Source: an uncultured Draconibacterium sp. (GTDB lineage Bacteria > Bacteroidota > Bacteroidia > Bacteroidales > Prolixibacteraceae). Taken from it: 64,000 bases of DNA. Positions 27,110-34,997 of the stretch are shown here, one piece after another. How positions within the stretch are numbered: the stretch's first letter is position 1; every line of letters begins with the position of its first letter. Location: contig NZ_CAJXTC010000019.1 in the NCBI RefSeq assembly GCF_913060805.1, positions 41,603-105,602 of the forward strand. The letters run 5' to 3'. Below the pieces are notes generated by a model that ran no database searches, was not told where the DNA came from, and saw only the letters and a list, made by a program, of their open reading frames with translations. Position numbers and translations under genes: made by a program.

Positions 27110-28321
27110 TCAGCTTTTCAGCTTTTTCTTTATGCTCCTTTTGTGAATCAGAAATGGCTGTTTTAGAGAATTTCTCTCATACTCAACTTTAATCATTTCA
27201 TCGGTAACGTATTCAAACTTTAATGGCTTGGGTAAATCATTTCGTTTTATATCCAACCAAGAGTCTGATAAATAATTTGCGAAACTTTCTTTTGTTAATT
27301 TAGGTTTATGGCTCCTTGAGGTTAAATTTGAATAATACAAAACAACTGTTTCTGAAGACACCTTTTCTCCCATATTATATTTTGTATACTCGTCGAACCC
27401 CACTAAAGTAAGCACTCTTTTAAAAAAAGGATCATCTTTAAATTTATTGTGCTCCAGTAATAACGGAGCATAGAGTTTTCTAAAATACAAAAGCTTTGCA
27501 ATTGACTTAGTGGTTTTTACAACAGCTCCAGCACACTCTTTCAAATAAGGCATCGAGGTTGCATTAACCATATCAGTATAAAACAAACACAGCATTGAAT
27601 CCTTGTCATAGTTGACACCAAACCTAAAATCTTTGAATTTCGTCATTTCCCCATCACTGACGAATCGCTTTATAGGCTTTGTAACGACTCTAAAACTTTT
27701 TATTTCTGTTTTCACAGGAACAGGAACTACCTGAGAAGAATACTGTACAACTTTGCCTAAGCTGTTTACTACAAATACAAGTATGTCAGATGCGAAAACA
27801 TTAAATGTTTTATCATAATAGTCAAATCTTCTTGCATATTGCCTTACTGTACTTCTTAAGTAATACATCAAGGTCGCAACTTCTGTACTACTGTCTTGAG
27901 CAATTAAGTATCCTTTTTCAAGCGCATTGGCAAGATTGTTTACATCTTCTTTACTGAGCCTGTTGAAGTTATGAACTTCCGGTGTATAATCACTTATGAG
28001 TTTTTGACAATATTTTCTAACATCCAGGTTCGATTTATGAATCTGATCGATTCTTTGAGTTACGTGGTTTTCAATTAATTTTCTTTTTAATAGTGGCCTT
28101 GCTGCTATAACAGCATAAAGCGCAACACCCGGCCCCAACAAAACCACTAAGTAGCTCCAAATCATATTGAATGACAAATTGGATGTACTTACATTTGATT
28201 CTGAAATTTTGCATAAACAAGTTTGAGACGAATTAACTGCGGCCAAATCGTTAAAAAAGATGAAAGCAAGACCTATAAGAAGTAGTGTGCGTTTTAAATA
28301 AAATGATTTTGTAGTGTTCAT
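27110..28321 (-). CDS. Unknown exported/membrane protein, probably frameshifted at its end
   Basis: About 403 residues from the internal Met (MNTTKSFYLKR), which begins a good signal-anchor sequence. A second hydrophobic stretch follows at about residues 50-70 (IWSYLVVLLGPGVALYAVIAA), then a large soluble domain. No family recognised. The annotated end (..IHKRSIKKKLKS) is doubtful: in another frame an uninterrupted protein-like stretch (KTAISDSQKEHKEKAEKLK... AIVILKQYTIN) continues to a stop at 26997, 12 bases before the next gene starts. One inserted base near 27170 would join them, so the gene may be frameshifted, or the base call may be wrong. Confidence 0.55.
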   Translation of the reverse strand: MNTTKSFYLKRTLLLIGLAFIFFNDLAAVNSSQTCLCKISESNVSTSNLSFNMIWSYLVVLLGPGVALYAVIAARPLLKRKLIENHVTQRIDQIHKSNLDVRKYCQKLISDYTPEVHNFNRLSKEDVNNLANALEKGYLIAQDSSTEVATLMYYLRSTVRQYARRFDYYDKTFNVFASDILVFVVNSLGKVVQYSSQVVPVPVKTEIKSFRVVTKPIKRFVSDGEMTKFKDFRFGVNYDKDSMLCLFYTDMVNATSMPYLKECAGAVVKTTKSIAKLLYFRKLYAPLLLEHNKFKDDPFFKRVLTLVGFDEYTKYNMGEKVSSETVVLYYSNLTSRSHKPKLTKESFANYLSDSWLDIKRNDLPKPLKFEYVTDEMIKVEYERNSLKQPFLIHKRSIKKKLKS

Positions 28322-28442
28322 CCAGATTAGCAATGTATGTTATTAAAGGATTCTAAATATAGTTAGTTTTTTTTACAGTTATCATAACTGGTGAGTATAT
28401 CAAATGAGGATCTACCACATAGCATCAGAGTTGAGTTTGTTT

Positions 28443-28694
28443 TCAACGGCCTAAAACAGCAACACTACCCTTCCGTATATCACGAGTTCGAATAACCAGA
28501 GAACTGTCAACAACTAATTTTTCAGTCTGGCCACCTTTCGGCATCATGCCGGCTGCAACCATTTCCCGGACCAGTACCGGCACATCATCTTCGTGGATGA
28601 TTACATAAGTAGTTGTTAAGCCTTGTTTTTCAGAAATAGTCTCGGCTTCCACCTGGATAGCTTTTAATATGTTCGTACCTCCGTGAAATATCAT
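28443..28694 (-). CDS. Small hypothetical protein
   Basis: An 83-residue protein from the Met in MIFHGGTNILKAIQVE; the ORF track start 13 codons upstream is also possible. The sequence looks like a compact alpha/beta fold (TTYVIIHEDDVPVLVREMVAAG, EKLVVDSSLVIRTRDIRKGSVAVLG). No family recognised. It lies at the border between the defence cargo and the phage-like half of the island. Confidence 0.45.
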   Translation of the reverse strand: MIFHGGTNILKAIQVEAETISEKQGLTTTYVIIHEDDVPVLVREMVAAGMMPKGGQTEKLVVDSSLVIRTRDIRKGSVAVLGR

Positions 28695-28740
28695 AATCTT
28701 ATTTATAACAATTCTACATAACTGCTCGTACAATTAATTA

Positions 28741-28840
28741 GTACAGGGACAGTGTACTAAACATTATTGTTTTCATGGCAGTTTCAGACTTAGTTAAATT
28801 AGATGATTGAGCATCCCTGTTAATCCAGGGATGTTTTTTT
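28741..28840 (+). ncRNA. Possible plus-strand small RNA with orphan terminator
   Basis: A plus-strand intrinsic terminator (CATCCCTG/CAGGGATG, 28812-28833, then seven T) has no plus-strand gene within 4 kb upstream. About 50-70 bases before it lies a TAGTAC...GTACTA inverted repeat (28740-28760). A short transcript from this region is possible; no clear promoter box is visible. Confidence 0.25.
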
Positions 28841-28982
28841 ATAGCGTTGTTCAAAGATATAACAAAGCCCGATATTAATTACCAGGCTTCGCCATTACGT
28901 GACGTACTTATCTGTTGTGTAGGTTTTAGCGGCGTTTTATTATACGTGATTGACTAAGGTAGGTTAGACAAGAGCCAGAAAA

Positions 28983-29060
28983 AAAGACCAGCTCTACAGC
29001 CGGTCTTTACTAATGTTAACCCCCAAACACACATTGGCCGAGTGACCAATTAACCAAAGT
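28983..29060 (-). ncRNA. Candidate small RNA, island copy (shared 22-nt motif plus terminator)
   Basis: On the minus strand: an A-rich stretch ending in AAAATTTG near 29070 (imperfect -7 box), a 5-bp hairpin ATTGG/CCAAT, then the conserved GTGTTTGGGGGTTAACATT, then a 10-bp terminator stem AAAGACCGGC/GCTGGTCTTT followed by a T-run. The same order of elements, with an identical 22-nt motif but different hairpin sequences, occurs at 46027-46103 in the core genome. No gene is encoded here. Confidence 0.5.
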
Positions 29061-29098
29061 AACAAATTTTTATGTTTAAATGAATTGAAATAATCACT

Positions 29099-29407
29099 CT
29101 AAAATAAATCCGATTCAACCCGGTGCATCATAAAATATTTGTCAATATCTGTTCTCTTTATACGAATCACAGCACCTAATTTTGAAAACGGCAATGTCTT
29201 GTTCGTAAAGCTCGTTCCTTCTATTCTATATCGATCTAAATTTCTTCTGCTCAATCCAGCATATTTTGCGGCCTCTTCAACCGTTAGCCATACTTTTGTT
29301 TGAATCAAATTCAGTTCAATTTCTTCTTTCGTTCTCGTTAAAAACTGGCATCCCACACATTCATGCGGAAATTTCTTCTTAAAATGTTCTTCAAAATCTC
29401 TTTCCAT
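29099..29407 (-). CDS. Excisionase-like HTH protein
   Basis: A 102-residue protein from the Met in MERDFEEHF (the track start lies eight codons upstream). An N-terminal CVGC pair precedes a MerR/excisionase-type helix-turn-helix: KVWLTVEEAAKYAGLSRRNLDRYRIEG, then a wing ending LGAVIRIKRTDIDKYFM. This is the common HTH_17 fold of phage excisionases and island regulators. It is a paralogue of the proteins at 30256 and 35376. Confidence 0.75.
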   Translation of the reverse strand: MERDFEEHFKKKFPHECVGCQFLTRTKEEIELNLIQTKVWLTVEEAAKYAGLSRRNLDRYRIEGTSFTNKTLPFSKLGAVIRIKRTDIDKYFMMHRVESDLF

Positions 29408-29467
29408 AATTAAATCTTTTATAAGTTGCAATTCCTTAAAAATAAAGCACCATGATAGTCCAATGCT

Positions 29468-29761
29468 TTATTTTTCCAATTTGTCTAAATCCCAAACTGC
29501 TTCATGCAGAATACTAACGTCTAAAGTCTTCATCATCTCCACTTTGCTAATATCTTCACCACTTACGGCTGCGGCCAATAAAGCGGAGTAACATTTATTC
29601 TGTTCTTTTAAGCATTGACAAATATCGCTAAATGTCCATTTCATACTTACCAGACTTTCAAGGTTTAGTTTTGTTCCTCCAATTTCTAAAACATTACCAC
29701 TTACTTTAACCTCCTGATTTTCTCCTTTCACATTAATTGTGAGTTCAATTATTTCTGCCAT
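29468..29761 (-). CDS. Small hypothetical protein
   Basis: A 97-residue acidic protein with a beta-rich start (MAEIIELTINVKGENQEVKVSGNVLEIGGTKLN) and a helical end containing CQCLKEQNKCYSALLAAAVSG. No family recognised. It lies 36 bases upstream of the excisionase-like gene in the same direction, and is divergent from the XRE gene at 29958. Confidence 0.5.
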   Translation of the reverse strand: MAEIIELTINVKGENQEVKVSGNVLEIGGTKLNLESLVSMKWTFSDICQCLKEQNKCYSALLAAAVSGEDISKVEMMKTLDVSILHEAVWDLDKLEK

Positions 29762-29957
29762 TATTAGATTTGTTTTAAAATGAAACGTTAATACATTTAT
29801 TCACATCAAATATAAATGAGAATATTTAAATTAACAATTAAAGAGTAATAAAAAATTAAAAAAATAACAAGCAATATATTAACATTCTGCCAATTTTGAG
29901 AATATAAAGATTTACATTACCTTTATTTTAGAAAGTCATAATGATTAAAATGATGTT

Positions 29958-30233
29958 ATGGAAAATGTTAACATGATACTTAAAGAACAAGGCCTGACAA
30001 AACAACAACTGGCTAAACGTATGGGAATATCGAGAGAGAACCTCTACCGAATTCTCAACGGGAATCCTACTCTTGACAATATCAAGAAAGTAGCAAATGC
30101 CTTGAATGTACCAATCTGGAAATTATTTACGTCTAATGGGAGCAGTCTTTTTGGGATTGTGGTATACAATGAAATAAGTTACACGATCAACTCTAAAAAG
30201 GACCTTGAAAACCTGTTAGAACAGATCGAATAA
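29958..30233 (+). CDS. XRE-family transcriptional regulator
   Basis: A 91-residue protein with a clear Cro/C1-type HTH in its first 60 residues (MILKEQGLTKQQLAKRMGISRENLYRILNGNPTLDNIKKVANALNV) and a short C-terminal tail (NEISYTINSKKDLENLLEQIE). It is the only plus-strand regulator in the phage-like half and lies divergent from 29761, so it could be the island's C1/Stl-like master regulator, an inference from position. Confidence 0.85.
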   Translation: MENVNMILKEQGLTKQQLAKRMGISRENLYRILNGNPTLDNIKKVANALNVPIWKLFTSNGSSLFGIVVYNEISYTINSKKDLENLLEQIE

Positions 30234-30255
30234 GCGCAATTATAATTCATCAAAA

Positions 30256-30498
30256 TCACTCCCTTGGAACTCTATGTTTCATTAACCACTTATCAACTTC
30301 GTTTCGGTTGTATCTGATGAATTTTCCACCAATACATACATAGGGGAGTGTTCCGGCTATTTTTGTTCCGTTATTCCTGTAATTCCGCAATTGGTCCCTG
30401 TTAAAACCAGTGTATACAACAGCTTCTTTTTCTGACAACCATGTTTTATTTTGTATTTCAATAACATTGATAGTTTTTTTCTGCTTAGGTGTTGTCAT
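30256..30498 (-). CDS. Excisionase-like HTH protein
   Basis: An 80-residue MerR/excisionase-type HTH: KTWLSEKEAVVYTGFNRDQLRNYRNNGTKIAGTLPYVCIGGKFIRYNRNEVDKWLMKHRVPRE. The order of helix, turn, wing and terminal Trp/Leu helix matches its paralogues at 29099 and 35376. It converges with the XRE regulator gene. It could be the excisionase (Xis) of the island; which of the three copies serves that role cannot be told. Confidence 0.75.
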   Translation of the reverse strand: MTTPKQKKTINVIEIQNKTWLSEKEAVVYTGFNRDQLRNYRNNGTKIAGTLPYVCIGGKFIRYNRNEVDKWLMKHRVPRE

Positions 30499-30630
30499 AA
30501 TTAAAAGAGTTTAGTGTCATCAATAATTTCGTAATAAAATCACCTCCCATTTCGACCCATTTATGAAAGTAAAGTGTTCCACTTCGTTTAAACAGCGTTG
30601 TATATTTTCGAAATTGTTGTTTTGATGGAT

Positions 30631-31368
30631 TCAAAGGTTAAATTCTATTCTAAGTCTTTCTGCGAAAAACTTCATTAATCCTAACGAGTTTTCCCAACCT
30701 CCACAACATTCCGGACTTAACGCAATTGTTACAACCTTTATTTTATTGTTTGCTAAATAGGTATTAAGTTTCTCCAAAAAGAAATCAATGGCCTCATCTG
30801 ATATAAATTTCAGCGTAATATCCGTATCATCAATTTTTTGAAAAAAGTAATCCAAGTCAATATTGACGATCCACTCATAAGGGCCTGACGTTCTTTCCTC
30901 AAATAAGTAGTCAATAAGATTAAAAAGTCCTGGAATTGGATGTTCATCCAGTTTATCTTCCATCTCTCCAAATAGCGTACCTCCTTTGTGCGTGAAAAAG
31001 TGATAAGAATTGATGTTTTTACCGTATAGTCTGTGAAAAATTGGGAAATAATTATCCCATCGCATTATTTCATAACCATCTATAAAATCTCTGTCATAAA
31101 ATTTTAAAGCCAGAAGTTCAGTTATATCAAGTTCTTTAAGGTTATTTGGCAAATATTCCAACCAGGTATCAAGACGGCTTGACATAGTGTCGTAATGCGC
31201 ATCAACATGTAAAATGTTATACTTTTTATTTAGCTCAATCTCTTGCAACCAGCACCATACAGCTGCAACATGATTGTCCATTATGTAAATATTTCTTTCC
31301 TTGTTCAACAGGTTAAGGTTTTTAACCCATGAAACATTCTTCCCCTTAAACTTTACAATTTCGTTCAT
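30631..31368 (-). CDS. UPF0489 / peptide-arginase-like protein
   Basis: A 245-residue protein of the UPF0489 family, related to ureohydrolases. The metal-binding motifs are visible: HVDAHYDT (about residues 61-68, like arginase DAHxD) and NIDLDYFF (about 170-177, like the second aspartate pair). It also has the family phrase MDNHVAAVWCW near the start and SPECCGGWEN near the end. Characterised members convert arginine to ornithine in peptides (OspR-type peptide arginase). No precursor peptide or maturation genes lie nearby, so its substrate here is unknown. An unusual cargo for a satellite. Confidence 0.75.
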   Translation of the reverse strand: MNEIVKFKGKNVSWVKNLNLLNKERNIYIMDNHVAAVWCWLQEIELNKKYNILHVDAHYDTMSSRLDTWLEYLPNNLKELDITELLALKFYDRDFIDGYEIMRWDNYFPIFHRLYGKNINSYHFFTHKGGTLFGEMEDKLDEHPIPGLFNLIDYLFEERTSGPYEWIVNIDLDYFFQKIDDTDITLKFISDEAIDFFLEKLNTYLANNKIKVVTIALSPECCGGWENSLGLMKFFAERLRIEFNL

Positions 31369-31402
31369 TAGTGGTTTTGAGTAGTTGCTTAGTAATGATT
31401 TA

Positions 31403-31552
31403 TTAATTCACTCCCGGTATTCTCATCCGTAATCCCAGGCGAATTGCTTTAAGAATCTCCAGTTTTGTTTTACCGGTTTCATCCGCCTTCTTTTCTACGA
31501 ACCTGTGAATCGTTGCCTTCAATCGCTCTCTTTTTTCCTCTCGCTCTGTCAT
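31403..31552 (-). CDS. Small basic ORF, 49 residues
   Basis: Not in the ORF track. The 49-residue product (MTEREEKRERLKATIHRFV... LEILKAIRLGLRMRIPGVN) is charged and strongly helical, like small phage DNA-binding proteins. The size, composition and location between the UPF0489 gene and the next small ORF on the same strand support it as real, but no family is recognised. Confidence 0.45.
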   Translation of the reverse strand: MTEREEKRERLKATIHRFVEKKADETGKTKLEILKAIRLGLRMRIPGVN

Positions 31553-31645
31553 TGCATAAATTTACAGATTTATCTCGGATTTCCGGGAATTAAGGCACAG
31601 TGAATTCGCACTGGCTGGTGATAGGTCAGAACGGAAATTAATTGC

Positions 31646-31789
31646 TTAATTTAGTCTGTGCAGATTGCTGATTGTATTCTGGTTGATCTTTTTCACTTTC
31701 TCAAAAAAACGCTGCATTTTCGGTGATAACCCTGATTTGTTCGTGCATGAAGGTTGTGAATTGTGCCTATTGTTTTTATCTGTTTTCAT
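31646..31789 (-). CDS. Small basic ORF, 47 residues
   Basis: Not in the ORF track. A 47-residue product (MKTDKNNRHNSQPSC... MQRFFEKVKKINQNTISNLHRLN) is preceded by TAATTTTG, a match to the Bacteroidota -7 box, and by AGAGG just before the ATG. The plus-strand ORF 31723-31905 is its shadow. Function unknown. Confidence 0.4.
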   Translation of the reverse strand: MKTDKNNRHNSQPSCTNKSGLSPKMQRFFEKVKKINQNTISNLHRLN

Positions 31790-31990
31790 GTCCTCTCAAA
31801 ATTACAAAAACCCATACAAATAAGATCGGATTCCCGCTAATTAAAGATTCCTATATCTGTAAGTGTATTCTAAGTACATCTTGTAGAATTCCGACCTCTG
31901 TATAAAAGAAGTGCTTCGGAAATACCCAAACCACTCAATTTATAAAACTCAAGAACGTTCCCCCTGCGCTTTGACGATTTATATTTTAGT

Positions 31991-32133
31991 TAATTCATTT
32001 TTGTTTGTGCAACACCCGAAACAAGTGGTCCCTCCGATTCGAGACGGTTGAAAAAGCTTTTCCATCCTGAACCACGTTCGTTAATTGAATTGGCTTTTAT
32101 GACTCTGAAAGCTCCAATCTGGTTTTGTACATA
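31991..32133 (-). pseudogene. Degenerate partial copy of the neighbouring virion-like gene
   Basis: The minus-strand reading VQNQIGAFRVIKANSINERG...SGWKSFFNRL matches the C-terminal part of the adjacent 183-residue protein (QQNQLGTYGSIKADSINERGTGWQSFF). There is no start codon or N-terminal part, so it is a truncated duplicate, left by tandem duplication or recombination with a related phage. Confidence 0.6.
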
Positions 32134-32166
32134 AATCAAATAAATAATAATGTCAAAACATGGAGA

Positions 32167-32718
32167 CTATTCAACTGGGGGACTAATAAGACTTCCCGCT
32201 CCGGATATTATCTTTCCAATTCCATCTAAATTATCAAAGAATGATTGCCACCCAGTGCCTCTTTCGTTTATTGAGTCGGCTTTTATGCTTCCGTAAGTTC
32301 CTAACTGGTTTTGCTGTAAATTCTGTAAGGCATTTACCTGATTAATTTTGTTGGCTTCTGCTCCGGCAGCAATTTGACCGGCAGCGGCACCCAATCCTTC
32401 GGTAACGGCACCCTGCGACGCAACGATTGCTTCTGCCGAAGCATTAGCTCCCATCGTGTTTAATGCCCTGGTTTGATACTGCCTTGCATTTCTGGTAGCT
32501 TTTTTCATAACCGATTTTGCAGATGCACTTTCAAACGAATTAGATGCTTTTAATGTATCAATCTCATTCTGAGTGTTATCTGACAAAGCTTTGAACTCAC
32601 CGGCCAGTCCCGCTTTCTCTTTTCGCCTTTTGTTAGATCCGAAAAGATTAGGATCTGCACTTCCGTATACGCTTTTAACAACTCTCACAATTGATTTTAA
32701 GATTCTAAGCTTTTTCAT
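32167..32718 (-). CDS. Possible phage internal virion/pilot-like protein
   Basis: A 183-residue protein, Ala/Gln/Asn rich and helical in the middle (SAEAIVASQGAVTEGLGAAAGQIAAGAEANKIN), with a basic N-terminus and a Gly/Ser tail. The composition and the QQNQLGTYGSIKADSI pattern recall DNA-pilot or ejection proteins of small phages. No sequence signature proves this. It lies immediately after the small terminase gene in the presumed late operon. Confidence 0.4.
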   Translation of the reverse strand: MKKLRILKSIVRVVKSVYGSADPNLFGSNKRRKEKAGLAGEFKALSDNTQNEIDTLKASNSFESASAKSVMKKATRNARQYQTRALNTMGANASAEAIVASQGAVTEGLGAAAGQIAAGAEANKINQVNALQNLQQNQLGTYGSIKADSINERGTGWQSFFDNLDGIGKIISGAGSLISPPVE

Positions 32719-32749
32719 TTTGATAATTTTTTTTGTTCTAAATATCTTC

Positions 32750-33286
32750 TTATTGTTTTATACCTTTTAATAAATCTTCCAGGTGACTTAAATCTTCAAA
32801 CTGCACTTTCATTTTTGCATCCTGATAGGCTCCAAAGTGCTTCATAAACTGGTCGGAAATAGCTCGTTTATCGATTAGTTTTACTTTTTTCAGATAACCG
32901 ATCATTGTTCGGTCTTTGCCTTTTCCTTCAAACAGTTCAACCACTTCGAAACTTGCAATACAAGCAGCTTCATCGTCGGTCATTTCCTCGAAACTTTTCA
33001 TGGCCCCATCTTCCTTCATTATCGATTTGATGTTAAACCGGAGCCATCGAGCCATTTCCTGCAGAACCTCATTCAGTACAACTTTGTTTCTTTCCTGGAT
33101 TTCTTCCTGAATTTCTTTCACCCTTACCAGAACCTTACCATTAGTCATTAATTCAGATGATTTAACCCAAACAGCTTCATTCTTCCACTTTTTTGAGGAT
33201 GGATAAGCTTCACGGTAAGCATCGGCATAGGTTTTCCCTTTGGCAACTGCCTGAGCAAATAATTCCTGTTTCGCTGTTAAATCCAT
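32750..33286 (-). CDS. Phage small terminase subunit (Terminase_2 type)
   Basis: A 178-residue protein with the canonical small terminase N-terminus: LTAKQELFAQAVAKGKTYADAYREAYPSSK, an HTH-like DNA-binding region, followed by WVKSSELMTNGKVLVRVKEIQEE and a coiled-coil oligomerisation part. The C-terminus would contact a large terminase, which is absent from the element. In phage satellites a private TerS redirects the helper's packaging machine to satellite DNA, and that is the inferred role here. Confidence 0.85.
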   Translation of the reverse strand: MDLTAKQELFAQAVAKGKTYADAYREAYPSSKKWKNEAVWVKSSELMTNGKVLVRVKEIQEEIQERNKVVLNEVLQEMARWLRFNIKSIMKEDGAMKSFEEMTDDEAACIASFEVVELFEGKGKDRTMIGYLKKVKLIDKRAISDQFMKHFGAYQDAKMKVQFEDLSHLEDLLKGIKQ

Positions 33287-33664
33287 TTAACCGGCATTTA
33301 TTGTTTTTTCTATTACTTGTTGCAATTCTTCGCATTCGTCGAGAAAATCTCTTAATCGCTGGGTGTCAGCGCCCATTTGAGTTAGGTTGTAAAAGATCAT
33401 TGACAGAGCCATCGGAATCATTGGGCAATTCCCACTTTTGAGTTCGCTTAGGAGTCGATCACAGAAGTACTGCAAACGCTCCTCTGCCATTGCTGTAACT
33501 TGATTTTTAATTCTTTGGAGTTTACTCAATTCGAAAAGGATATGATCTCCCTGCTCCGGCGAGAAATAGCCTCCATGTACCAGACGCTCAATGGTACCTT
33601 GGTAGAGGTATGACATCGAGTTATTGTTTGTATCGATCCTATTTAGTTCCAAAGTAATTTCCAT
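33287..33664 (-). CDS. Unknown phage-type protein, tandem paralogue A
   Basis: A 125-residue helical protein. It starts MEITLELNRIDTNNNSMSYLYQGTIERLVHGG and ends MALSMIFYNLTQMGADTQRLRDFLDECEEL. The last 60 residues align with the next gene upstream (LFYFAQSGIDTASMKQIINTSKAL), so the two are diverged tandem duplicates. It is immediately adjacent to the small terminase gene. Function unknown. Confidence 0.6.
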   Translation of the reverse strand: MEITLELNRIDTNNNSMSYLYQGTIERLVHGGYFSPEQGDHILFELSKLQRIKNQVTAMAEERLQYFCDRLLSELKSGNCPMIPMALSMIFYNLTQMGADTQRLRDFLDECEELQQVIEKTINAG

Positions 33665-34026
33665 AATTCAGATTCTTTTAATTCGTTTTTTAATGCTTTG
33701 CTCGTATTTATTATTTGCTTCATCGATGCTGTATCAATGCCTGATTGCGCAAAATAAAAGAGGGCAGAGGACCAGAGTAAAGGGTGCGGATTGAGTCCGT
33801 CTTTCATATCATGGAGCATGATGTTATAAAGTTTTAATCGTTCTGCCATATTATAGGAGTCAATCGCTGTTTTTACCCAATCAATATCATTCAGTATCTG
33901 GTGAAGTGCATCCATCTGAAATCGATTGAAAGTGTTTAACACCATTTGTTTAATCGTGTAATCGTAAATGTCCGCGATAGGAACTTCGACGTTACTTTTA
34001 ATGATATGTATTTTAGTTGCCCTCAT
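33643..34026 (-). CDS. Unknown phage-type protein, tandem paralogue B
   Basis: A 127-residue helical protein overlapping the next gene by 22 bases and the upstream DUF4373 gene by four. It begins MRATKIHIIKSNVEVPIADIYDYTIKQMV and ends with a block similar to paralogue A. The tight overlaps show a single operon of replication and packaging genes. Function unknown. Confidence 0.6.
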   Translation of the reverse strand: MRATKIHIIKSNVEVPIADIYDYTIKQMVLNTFNRFQMDALHQILNDIDWVKTAIDSYNMAERLKLYNIMLHDMKDGLNPHPLLWSSALFYFAQSGIDTASMKQIINTSKALKNELKESELWKLLWN

Positions 34027-34997
34027 GCTGTTGCAATTGCTTTATTGGTCTCGATTGTATATTTCTGATTTTTACTAAATGCGATACCAAATGCGTTATT
34101 AAATGCGGCTACGAGGGGTTTATTCCCTTCTATTTGAGCACGAACATGTTCAGACATTTTAAACACCATAAATCTGTCGGCTTGTCGAAATATGATGCCG
34201 GAGTATAGGAATAAGTGATAATCCTTCGATTTGCTTTTGATAATATGAAAGGCTATTTGCCAGTTCTTTAAAATATCATCGGAACTGTTTTTGCCCTTCG
34301 TGGTATGATTGTTCCAGTTTCGGGCTGCGGCCTTAATGTCTTTAATTGGTCTTCCGTTAGCATCATTCCATCCGGTTTTCTCATAATGATTGAAAAAAGT
34401 TTCGGCCACATCCCAGGGTTGATTGTAATTTTTAAAATAAAAGAGCTCTAATATTTCATTAAAATATTTCTCTCTGGGAAAGAGATTTCTTTCATTTACT
34501 TCCTTTCCTTTCCTTTCTTTTCTTTGCGCACTTTCCTCTGAGTTTTCGACAGTTTCTTCCAAAGAAACTTTTGTTTCTTCCGAAGAAACTCCGCTTTTTT
34601 CTTCAATAACACCATTCACCAGATATTCCGGCAGAATCTCTTTAACTTTACGTTTCGATGTTTGGGTCATTGTTAACCAACGTTTCTGAATGCCTCTACT
34701 GGTTAAAATACCATTGCCAAACTTTTCTTTGCAAAAAAGGTCAATCTCTGCGCAGTACTCGATAATAGCTTTTACCTTAGCCTCATCCATGTGAAATAAA
34801 TCTGCTATATCAAATAAATAATCATCATCCCAAATAACATAATAACCTTTATCGCGGTAAGCCTCGCATTTAACCGAATGATAAATGGTAAAGCCATCGC
34901 CTCCGTATTCTCGTAGCAATTTCTTTATCTTCCTGTCGGTGAAAATATCCGTATCATCAGGGAAAAAGCTAAATCCTATTCTTTCAGGTCTCGACAT
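34023..34997 (-). CDS. DUF4373 (Lin1244-type) replication-initiator-like protein
   Basis: A 324-residue protein. The N-terminal 110 residues match the DUF4373/Lin1244 N-terminal domain: FSFFPDDTDIFTDRKIKKLLREYGGDGFTIYHSVKCEAYRDKGYY, then a winged helix (LFHMDEAKVKAIIEYCAEIDLF). These domains start many phage and satellite replication proteins. A charged linker with repeated EET motifs follows, then a helical region containing YFNEILELFYFKN, as in phage primosomal-loader-like proteins. It is probably the island's replication initiator or helicase loader. It overlaps the neighbour on each side. Confidence 0.75.
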   Translation of the reverse strand: MSRPERIGFSFFPDDTDIFTDRKIKKLLREYGGDGFTIYHSVKCEAYRDKGYYVIWDDDYLFDIADLFHMDEAKVKAIIEYCAEIDLFCKEKFGNGILTSRGIQKRWLTMTQTSKRKVKEILPEYLVNGVIEEKSGVSSEETKVSLEETVENSEESAQRKERKGKEVNERNLFPREKYFNEILELFYFKNYNQPWDVAETFFNHYEKTGWNDANGRPIKDIKAAARNWNNHTTKGKNSSDDILKNWQIAFHIIKSKSKDYHLFLYSGIIFRQADRFMVFKMSEHVRAQIEGNKPLVAAFNNAFGIAFSKNQKYTIETNKAIATA

